From Archivesica marissinica (Eukaryota; Mollusca; Bivalvia; Venerida; Vesicomyidae), in NCBI GenBank assembly GCA_014843695.1, contig CM026404.1:58391931-58455930 (forward strand): a DNA stretch of 64,000 nucleotides, given 5' to 3'. Below the pieces are notes generated by a model, which was given only the letters and a program-made list of their open reading frames with translations, was not told the origin of the DNA and did no database searches. The translations under genes and the position numbers were made by a program. Of the stretch, positions 56,112 to 64,000 are shown in pieces (the first letter of the stretch is position 1; each line of letters opens with the position of its first letter).

Positions 56112-57081
56112 AATAAGGAAGACTTACTTTATGTCTTTAATAACAGGCTTAATTTAAAATATCATTTTCACTCAAAATTCATTTGTTGGACAGCATTTTG
56201 TCTATATACTATATCTAAAACACTAATATTTAGTTTAACTTAGACAAACACACGTGCATAAGAAGTCGTCACCCCTCCTAATTACTCTGACTGGGTCAGT
56301 GGGTGCAGTTCTGGGCGAAAATTCTTCACACCGGGTTAACTATTTTTCTATAGGTATTCCAATAGCTGCTTTTCAATAATATCCTAACATGCTGATACAT
56401 GAACATACTGATGTGTTTATGCGCATGATACATGAATGTGGCGATATATTAAAACATGCAAACAAAGTATTGACTTGACGATTCATCCGAAATTTAATAA
56501 CTGGATACTACTACACTAATCTGATTGCATAACAACATTTATTTCACTAATATTTTCAAATGTTCAACAGTAACAGAAGAACAATTTACATACCTTATTA
56601 AAGAACAAAAAAATTATACAAATGGCTTGAGAAATATGGTCATTATTCACAATTTCCTGGCGTGATTCTGAACTCACGTCACTAGTCGGCTATCCGGTGG
56701 GTAAAGTGTCATCTCGGCCCCACGAAACGTCGGCCCCAGACACCTCGGCCCCACGACACCTCGGCCCCAAAACACATCGACACCTCGGCCCCATTTTTAA
56801 AATTCATTATAAACATAGTTATGTATAATATTAAGAACTTAATACTATATTTCAGGTGCCAACTCGAAGATACTCATTATCAAATAAAATATATTTGCAG
56901 AAATGCGTGTATATGGCCCTTCGCCCCAACGATCACCTGTGTTAATATACTTGAATATAGTCTACGGAGATTTGATAAAGTGCAGTATAGAGAGTATTAT
57001 ATGCACATATTATATAATATATAAAATATATTGATTGATTATCATAATTGCAAAGTCTGTATTGTAATGCTATATTTGCAG

Positions 57082-58865
57082 ATCAACACGGCACACATTG
57101 GGGACCCCGAATTCTTGGTAGGAGACGTCCGGGTTGACGGCGAAAGACACCTGGTATTTGCATCGGAATCACAGTTATCTGTACTACGTCGCTCCAACCG
57201 GTGGTACATGGATGGGACATTCAAGATATGTCGCGCCCCATTCTACCAGCTCTTCACTATACACGCCTTCATCCGGAAAGACGATACAATGAAGCAGGTA
57301 CCACTGGTATACGTACTGATGTAGAGAAGGAGGAAATCCGACTACGTGGCAGTAAGTGTACACACATATGGCATGAACATATTGATACATAATTATATGA
57401 CGCACGCAATAAATAAAATAATATTATTATTAAAATATAATGTCGAAAGTTTACCAATTTCCGAGTACATGCAAAATGATATTGGATTTATATTGTCGTC
57501 TACTTACAGGTACTTGAGAAGGTCGTCGACGTGTTAGGTGGACCTCCGGACGTACAAGGTTTCGTCATGGACTTTGAAGCTGGTAAGTATTATTAATGAC
57601 TGTATATTAACGTAATCACTCATCAATAATATAAGAGACATAATAAACTTGATCATATTTAACGCTGTGTCTGTTTGTGTCTGTCACAATAATATGTATT
57701 TAAACTGATTGTTTCAGGAATGTGGGGCGCGGTACGAGAGATCTTCCCTGATGCGTCCCTGAAGGGGTGCAGTTTCCACTGGGCTCAGGCTGTTCTGCGG
57801 AAGGTTGGCGCTGTTGGTTTGAAAACGACGTACGAGCGCCGGGAGGGTATACATCTACTCATTCGTCGTACGCTGGCCCTGCCATTCCTGCCACCAACAC
57901 ACATAGACAGAGCCTTCGCCGCATTGAAGTCAAAGGCGACTACGACTGAACTAACCAAGCTGTTCCAGTACCTGGAGCATCAGTGGATAAGAAGCAGTGT
58001 ATGGTCAGTGCGGGAGTGGTCTGTCTATCGACAGCCGGTTAGATCAAATAACGACGTCGAAGGTAATGTCACAGAATGTACAAATGACTGAACTTCATTT
58101 CAACAACAGTTTGATGAGACAAATCGCTAGCCTGGGTTCCAATCTGTCAATAGATGCCCCGTGTATGGATATCGCTAGCCTGTGTTCCAGTCTGTCGATA
58201 GATAGATAACCCGTGTATGAATATCGCTAGCCTGGGTTCCAGTCTGTCGATAGATGCCCCGTGTATGGATATCGCTAGCCTGTGTTCCAGTCTGTCGATA
58301 GATAGATACCCCTTATATGAATATCGCTAGCCTGGGTTTCATTCTGTCGATAGATAGATACCCCTTGTATGGATATCACTATCTAATTTAGTTCTGGCAA
58401 AATGACTTGTCAGCACTTATCATCAGAAACTCAATACGGCCTAATTAATGATCTCGGTATTAAAGTATATTTATATGACTGACCAGGCACAATATATCAA
58501 CGCATGTTCCTATTATATAGCTGATTATTGTTTTATTGTTATTATAAATATCATGTTGCAGTTATTTGATGCAATTATTATCATTTTCGTTTTTTATAGG
58601 TTGGCACAGACGCATCAACGCAAAGGCTGGCCGAGCCTGTCTGCAATTTTATATTCTTATACCACTACTCCTGCGAGAGGCCCGTCTATTAGATATCAAT
58701 GCCCAGCTGGTCAGCGAGCACGTTCTAGTGAGAAATCGCCTACAGAAGTATCGACGTGTGGACGGTCGACTCGACGAACTTTACGACCTCTACGATGACG
58801 GCGACATGAAGACGTCAGAGTACCTGACAGAGGTGGCCAAATGTTACATTGGTAACATCGAGTGA
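57082..58865 (+). pseudogene. MULE transposase, four exons, one nonsense codon
   Basis: Exons 57082-57351, 57510-57582, 57718-58062 and 58600-58865, with AG/GT borders and phases that agree. The joined frame is 318 codons. Motifs: WYMDGTFKICRAPFYQLF (first catalytic D region), GFVMDFEAG with a second acidic site, then KGCSFHWAQAVLRKV, and SVYRQPVRSNNDVEGWHRRI, the family signature leading to the C-terminal helices. A TAG at 57322-57324 sits where relatives have a serine (PLVYVLM-x-RRRKSDY), the only disabling change seen. The usual N-terminal zinc-binding part is not found between the left TIR and 57082; 56821-57030 is open but unrecognised. This gives a truncated relic. Confidence 0.85.
58120..58545. 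repeat. MITE A end amplified into a minisatellite inside the MULE intron
   Basis: The block ATCGCTAGCCTGGGTTCCAG plus TCTGTCGATAGATG occurs five times at roughly 50-55 bp spacing (58122-58360). It is followed by the rest of a MITE A (TTAATGATCTCGGTATTAAA, GTATATTTATATGACTGAC). AGCCTGGGTTCCAGTCTGTC is the terminal inverted repeat of MITE A, as seen unexpanded at 59394. Confidence 0.82.
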
Positions 58866-59393
58866 TTCATCAATGATTTTGCATAGTCCTGGATATTTTC
58901 TGTGTATATTTTTAAGAACGCATTTTTATCTAAAAATGAATAAACATGAAGTTATGACATTGTTTTCTTATTTAAGAATCCATAATAATATAAAAAAATA
59001 CCCTATACAAAAATAAATGGGGCCGAGGTGTCGTGGGGCCGAGGTGTCTGGGGCCGAGGTGTCTGGGGCCGAGGTGTCGTGGGGCCGAGGTATCGTAGGG
59101 CCGAGTTGTCGTGGGGCCGAGACGTCACTGAAGCATCCGGTGTATCAGAACAATTATAATGTAGTGACATTTACAATTTTGGTCACATACTACCAAACTA
59201 ATATTTTTTGAAACACTTTTTAAAAAAAGGACGAAATAAGAATAGTTTAATAACACCGGTCTACAGATGGGAATCCTTTTCTTGTTCTATCGACAGGGAA
59301 TCCAATATCGATATATTGAAATCCTAAATGCCAAATATAATTCTAGGAATTCCTGAAAATCTGGTATCATTATCGACTACGATACTAGAATAT

Positions 59394-59548
59394 TAGCCTG
59401 GGTTCCAGTCTGTCGATTTTTCACTTTTTAACGTATGGCAAACTGACATGATCAGAAGCTCAATACGGCCTAATTAATAGTCTCGGTGTTAAAATATATT
59501 TATTTGACTGACTAACAAAATATATCAGTGCCTGTTCCCAGGCTACTA
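59394..59548. mobile_element. MITE family A, full copy
   Basis: TAGCCTGGGTTCCAGTCTG at the left and GCCTGTTCCCAGGCTA at the right, perfect AGCCTGGG termini. 155 bp. A second copy, opposite in orientation, lies at 60008-60163. Confidence 0.88.
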
Positions 59549-59649
59549 GAACGTGTACAGTATAACTTTCTTGTTTTGAACGATAATTACATTCATATTT
59601 GGACAAGTAGTCTATATATAATTATATATTAATTTTTTTAACAGACACA

Positions 59650-59935
59650 GACGGATCTGTAGCTCAGTGGTAACACGCTGGACTGGTAATCCAGAGATCG
59701 CAAGTTCGATCCCCTGTCTGACCCTAATAAAATTAACAGTCTTTCAGATGGGACGTTAAACCGAGGTCTCGTGTCGGTGCTTTACACCGTGCACATAAAA
59801 GAACCAGATGAGATTCTGGAATGGGTCTCTGTCTGTGTCATGCACTATCCTCCAAAAATCTAAAATAACTAATCTCTTAAGGAGGCGTCGCTCATATGGG
59901 TAACCGGTAGCGTTGATAAATAAACGTAACACACA
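59650..59935 (+). mobile_element. SINE A, full-length
   Basis: Cleanest copy in the window: box A TAGCTCAGTGGTAACACG, anticodon loop CTGGTAA (GGT, threonine-like), box B AGTTCGATCCC, body, tail GCGTCGCTCATATGGGTAAC and a CACACA end. Confidence 0.92.
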
Positions 59936-60007
59936 CACATTCAAAACAGACATGTAATGAGAAATGTGTTGGAGATCAAAATATTGCGTCACGAAAGGTT
60001 TATTTAT

Positions 60008-60163
60008 CCTGAGAACAGGCGTTGATATATTTTGGCTGGTCAGTCATATAGATATATTTTAACACCGAGACCATTAATTGGGCCATGTTGAGATTCTGAT
60101 AATATCAACTGTCATTTTGCCTGAAGTAAATTAACAAACATCGACAGACTGGAACCCAGGCTA
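60008..60163. mobile_element. MITE family A copy
   Basis: CCTGAGAACAGGCGTTGATA to GACTGGAACCCAGGCTAG, one point change in the left terminus. Between 60164 and 60840 no gene or repeat family is recognised. Confidence 0.85.
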
Positions 60164-60839
60164 GGTTTATTGGGTACTGACTAACTAATAAAGCAAAGTG
60201 TATTAGGCAGGCAATGTTTGACCATATTACGCATGCATGGAGGTAGGATAAATGTATTTATACATGTGACGGACAATGCAAAATATACCACCACCTGTTC
60301 CAGGGGCGGTTTATGGTTACATGGCCCCCTGGCTTTAGCTCAAACATGGGCGCTTTCATCAAGATAAATGCTAGTGTAAGCAAACAAGAACATTATATTG
60401 AATACACCTTTCTCACATTACCCCCGCATTTATGGCTTTCTGCTATCGCATTGGTTGGTAAGAAGGGCATTCACCTGTCGACACGTATTGCGGGACTATT
60501 AGACTCGGGGAGCAGTGCACTATATGTCATTGCTGCAATCGACTAAACACACAATATTATTAAAGTCATACATCGTTGGAAAGTTCGCGATATCTTCTAA
60601 GTTGTCCTTTTCCCACACAACTGTCATTGCAACGAAATTATTAATGTCTGGGCTTAATGTCTCCCTAACAACTTAAGTCACATGGCGACCCTTCAGCTAT
60701 TATTGAAGGGTCGCGTCGATTAACAAGTGGGCGGCGAAACTTAAACATGTAAACACAAAATATATACTGTGCTTCAAAGTAAATATTTGAATATTACAAC
60801 ACTGTATAGGTAAGGCAATATACGATAACGTACAGGTGA

Positions 60840-61550
60840 CATAAAACGCCACAGCGGATTGGACTATATTGAGTAGAATAGTAAAACATTTTGACATGGA
60901 AAGTTTTAAAGTTGTATACCCAACAGATGTAAGATTATTAATGGAATATGCCCTGCAATCATGGAATCCTTATTACTCAAAGGATATCGACTGTTTGGAA
61001 AGAGTTCAGAAATATGCTACTCGTCTTGTTCCAAAATTAAGAAACATTACATTTGAAGAATTATTAACTAGTTTAAACATGTACAGTTTGAAACAGTGGT
61101 ACTTATACATGAGGTGACTTAATTGAAACATTCAAAATTATATTACGAACAAAGTATCAAATAAACTCTGATAACTATTTCAAAACATCAACTATCTCAA
61201 CAACGAGACGAAAGTCCATGACATTGCATAAACCAACTATCCACAAAGGAATACTATTTCAACATTCATTCATGACAAACTGCTTGTGGGGACAGGTCTA
61301 GACATATTTTTTCTGAGCAAACTTTGTCGACCTAAGTGGCTAAACAGTATAAGAAATGCCTGCCATTACATACGTGGCCTGACAGAGTATCGAACCCGCC
61401 AATACCGTTCAATTCCAAATCCGATCACTGGACAACAGACATATTAGAATCGTGAATTCCTGGAATGATCTGTAAACTCGGTCGACTCATTCAAATCCAG
61501 ATTAGACCTCTACTGGAATATAACAAACAAGAGGCTCAACTGAAAACTTA
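60840..61550 (+). mobile_element. LINE 3' relic (RT C-terminal region)
   Basis: The plus strand encodes MEYALQSWNPYYSKDIDCLE, VQKYATRLVPKLRNITFEE and, after a frameshift, LIETFKIILRTKY. Downstream pieces resemble the SWN(D/N)L and DSFKSRLD ends. This is the post-RT region common to CR1/Jockey ORF2 (LEY-x-WNPYY, RATKLVP). It ends about 80 bp before the RCE1 start. Frames are broken. Confidence 0.75.
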
Positions 61551-61629
61551 AATTCCCATAAAAATTGAATATGTAAATGTAGTGGTGTCAGACCTAAGTG
61601 GGTTACTTCCCCTGACAGATCTTCAAACA

Positions 61630-62612
61630 ATGGCGGGTGTTGTATACGATATCGATGCCTGGCAGGCAGTTTTGCTCTGTTTTCTCTTTGCTATTCTCTA
61701 TGTTGGAAGTCTGTATGTGTGGACACAGAATACTAACATAACTAGGTATAGATACATTGCATAGTGTGATTGATTGCACTTGGCTGGAGTTTAGAAATGT
61801 TAATTGAAAAATGAAAAGTATTTTCGACCCCGAATTATTCTCTACACTACACAATCGAATTCGTACCAAGTATCGGGCCCAGCTGATATCTGCCACACAC
61901 ACACACTTAGTCTTGACGTTTGCTGACGATGATTGCTAACTTGTAATGGAATATCGGCAGTAATTGTTGATGTACCCGCAGAAAACCTAACTGTCCCATC
62001 TATCTTCCTCTAAATCTAATGTCAAACCCCTCGCAGGGATGTCGACATGTATCTTGTGACCACTGTACTATCTCACATACTTGCCGGTCTGAGATTCAGG
62101 TTGCATTGGTGGGAAGCTGGTGCTATAACCACTGCGCTAATCGGACAGCCTGTCATTGAATGTACTTGGCTGGCAGATCTACTTCGACCTCTCTTACTTC
62201 CTCTTGTTTACTGATTCTTTTAAACTTTATTTATTTTACAACGATTGCGAAGCAAGTTCTAACAACTTATATTAATCACTCTCATTGCCGCGGATGAAAG
62301 TGTAAATGTGTTCATTCGTGTGGGAGGAAACCGGAGTACCCGGACAAAACCCACCTGTCCGATCTGGCGACCACCGTACTGGTCATCTCACATGCTTCCC
62401 AGTCTGAGGATCAAACCCAGGTTACATTGGTGAGAAGTGAGCGCGCTAACCACTGTGCTAATCGGACAATTTGATTATGACTTATCTTGTTTTCTTATGA
62501 TTTCAGAGATCACCCAGATAAGATTAGGAAGCGGTTTATCAGTGTGGCGATAGTGTGCATTATTGTTATACCAATCATTTGGTTGTTTGGCACTCCAACA
62601 ACAAGTGACAGG
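61630..62612 (+). CDS. RCE1: CAAX prenyl protease 2 (RCE1), first two coding exons, partial at right edge
   Basis: Exon 1 61630-61745 and exon 2 62507-62612 (GTATAG donor, TTTCAG acceptor, GTAAGT donor; phases 2 and 0). Start ATG at 61630 has an AACAATGGC context. The joined 74 residues contain a first membrane segment with LYVGSLYVW and, across the junction, NITRDHPDKIRKRFISV. Human RCE1 has YVGSLYVW followed by RDHPAVIKRRFTSV at the same spacing. A second membrane helix follows (residues about 49-66). RCE1 is the ER-membrane protease that removes the last three residues of prenylated CAAX proteins such as Ras. The catalytic Glu and His motifs lie in later exons outside the window. SINE D pieces fill the intron. 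Confidence 0.85.
62000..62470 (-). mobile_element. SINE D with tRNA-like segments, RCE1 intron 1
   Basis: 62215-62380 is the typical tail (TTTATTTATTTTACAACGAT, GGAGGAAACCGGAGTACCCG). CACTGCGCTAATCGGACAG (about 62133) and CACTGTGCTAATCGGACA (62450) are repeated tRNA-like ends. The element runs antisense to RCE1. Confidence 0.75.
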
Positions 62613-62669
62613 GTAAGTGTGTATACAGATGATTTTAACAAATATATTGTGTTATATTGAAAACAGATT

Positions 62670-62915
62670 TTTTTCTCTTTTTTTTGGCACAACATGTTTT
62701 GTCAAATACATGGCTTCAAACATTTATCTGTGAATTATATAATTTAAATTTATTTAGCTTCGCTACCGGATGCCCATGTGCGCAACGAACCTGTGACCAT
62801 TAGCGATGATAGGTTACAGTGGTATTCATGTACAAGTCAGCGACCGTAATCACTCGACCACGGAGGCAAACTCTTAGTTGGCTCCAAGTTTTTCAAATTG
62901 GCTCCAGTTTTTTCA
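62670..62915. mobile_element. hAT-like MITE interrupted by SINE B fragment, RCE1 intron 2
   Basis: TTGGCACAACATGTTTTGTC and TGGCTTCAAACATTTATC belong to the CAGGGTTCC MITE, as do TTGGCTCCAAG and TTGGCTCCAG at 62877-62912. A SINE A/B chimeric fragment (GCTTCGCTACCGGATGCCC, CACTCGACCACGGAGG) sits between at about 62755-62872. The outer termini are missing. Confidence 0.7.
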
Positions 62916-63536
62916 GCTCACACAAGACACCTTTGATCTTGTAAACACTGCTGCATGTAAAGCTTTGATGACTTGGCAACGCTCCAACAATTACTGTCTT
63001 CTATATTCAATATCAATAGTCTTAAGACTAATTAACATCCTGTCAATTATTTATGGATTACCTTGCAGGTGTGAAATTGGAATATTTACACAGAACCTAA
63101 CAACTAAATTAATATTTGAAATTGGATATATATAATAACTGAGATTTATATGTTTCGCAAATCAGGCCGCCAGCCTGAACCCTGATGTAACTATGTATGC
63201 ATGTAGTGCAGAGCTCTTGATAAGTTTTGGTGTAAAGGGTATTTTACCCCTTGACATTTTTGGCAAAGGGTAATTTACTCCTAAATATTAAGCTTAAAGG
63301 GTATCCTGAATATTTAAATACAACTCGTGTAAACTTTCAAATGCCAAACGCCATTTTTGTGAATGGCGCGCTTGGTTGAGCAGAACAATGTTCCTCTAAT
63401 CGATTATAAGTTCATATTGGACTAAATGTTTATTACTCACAGGTCTCAATCTTCAAAACATATTTTACGCACGACGATGTATTTTAATGTTTTTTTTAGA
63501 AAAACCAATGTTTAATTAATCATATACGCACATTAT

Positions 63537-63746
63537 CTAGAGGTCTGATGTAGTGTGCAGGACTATATCAATCAATGCTATCAACATGCTCTTTATCAAC
63601 AAGTCTGACTTAAGACTCAAGACCTCGTTCCTGAAACAAACACAATGAGGGAGAAACAAGAGTATGGATTTAAATCTCTTGCCATAACACCATATAGCTT
63701 GGTTCAAACTTACAACATCTCGGTTACACGACAAACACTGTTCCAT
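63537..63746 (-). pseudogene. Possible N-terminal zinc-binding fragment of a MULE-type protein
   Basis: From ATG at 63746 the minus frame reads MEQCLSCNRDVVSLNQAIWC. This resembles the C-x2-C...QAIxC starts of molluscan MULE/PHD-like mobile-element proteins. The remainder (KRFKSILLFLPHC) loses the pattern. Only about 20 residues support the call. The rest of 62916-64000 shows no gene; RCE1 exon 3 was searched for and not found. Confidence 0.25.
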
Positions 63747-64000
63747 TACACGACGATTACTTCACTCCCAAGCACTGTGGTGATGTTTCGACTATAAAGG
63801 TACGGTGATTAACATTGTTCAAGCTAGGTTGCATCATTGACCCACCCTTTCATCTGAGAGTCGCTGTTTCACATGTTCTGTTGGCTTGTTGGGAGTCTGA
63901 TTGTTGCTGCACATTTTAGCACTTTCCATGGTTTTAGTACAAATTAACAATACGTTAATAGAACGCAATTGCGCCTAAATAAAATCTGCTAAAAACATAC

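Larger units (their letters stand above)
56700..59134 (+). mobile_element. MULE (Mutator-like) element with tandem-repeat TIRs
   Basis: An 8-bp duplication ATCCGGTG flanks the element (56692-56699, 59135-59142). The left TIR (56700-56794) and right TIR (59018-59134) are inverted and made of tandem CTCGGCCCCACGACAC-like subrepeats; the left shows about five CGGCCCC units and the right seven. Between them is a spliced MULE transposase. At 2435 bp it is short for an autonomous MULE, with the N-terminal part of the protein missing. A block related to MITE A sits in the last intron. Confidence 0.88.

Noticed and set aside
59650..59722. tRNA-Thr-like gene, with similar heads at 42132 and 26566
   Set aside because: A cloverleaf can be drawn, but the sequence continues into a shared SINE body with a conserved tail found many times; these are SINE heads.
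60313..60546. Plus-strand 77-codon frame
   Set aside because: No homology recognised, no splice sites, and no support beyond an open frame in AT-rich DNA.
63160..63300. RCE1 exon 3 candidate after CAAATCAG (ISFGVKGILPL)
   Set aside because: The expected helix-rich sequence does not follow; the GGCAAAGGGTA-type text looks repeated and the frame stops.

Overview
The window is eukaryotic, repeat-dense DNA from an animal, most likely a mollusc and probably a bivalve. The evidence is multi-exon genes with GT-AG introns, Tc1, MULE and hAT elements with introns in their transposases, CR1/Jockey-type LINEs carrying an N-terminal 2A-like motif and PHD finger, several tRNA-derived SINE families, and many MITEs and long minisatellites. 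Species is not resolvable by eye. Nothing prokaryotic is present.

Four cellular genes can be read once short exons are joined by hand. C1D (exosome cofactor) lies on the minus strand in five exons, 20861 to 13923. A DHHC palmitoyltransferase of ZDHHC22/24 type is intronless on the minus strand (27978-27028). Cyclin K (CCNK) is on the minus strand in nine coding exons, 47779 to 32662, giving a 572-residue product. The first two coding exons of RCE1 (CAAX protease 2) are on the plus strand (61630-62612), and the gene runs off the right edge. An unassigned but well-spliced candidate exon sits at 6115-6312 (minus).

Layout: 1-1076 is a 43-bp array. 1.6-2.9 kb holds THAP-domain relics. 3.2-4.7 kb is a structurally complete Tc1 element. 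4.7-8.8 kb is MITE and SINE debris. 8.9-11.3 kb is an 18-bp array. 13.9-20.9 kb is C1D with repeat-filled introns. 22.1-25.7 kb is a LINE with APE, RT, PHD and 2A regions. 27-28 kb is the ZDHHC gene. 32.7-47.8 kb is CCNK, with minisatellites placed close to several exons. 47.8-49.0 kb is a 30-bp array just 5' of the CCNK start. 50.4-54.5 kb is a LINE relic whose C-terminal coding region has expanded into a 3-kb minisatellite. 55.06-56.11 kb is a hAT deletion derivative. 56.70-59.13 kb is a MULE with tandem-repeat terminal inverted repeats (TIRs). 60.9-61.5 kb is a LINE 3' relic. 61.6 kb onward is RCE1.

The cellular genes are unrelated housekeeping functions: RNA decay, transcriptional cyclin, S-acylation and CAAX processing. 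They are not a cluster. The interesting biology is in the mobile and tandem-repeat content: arrays that began inside transposons, arrays abutting constitutive exons, and a set of CAGGG-ended elements with 6-bp target duplications.
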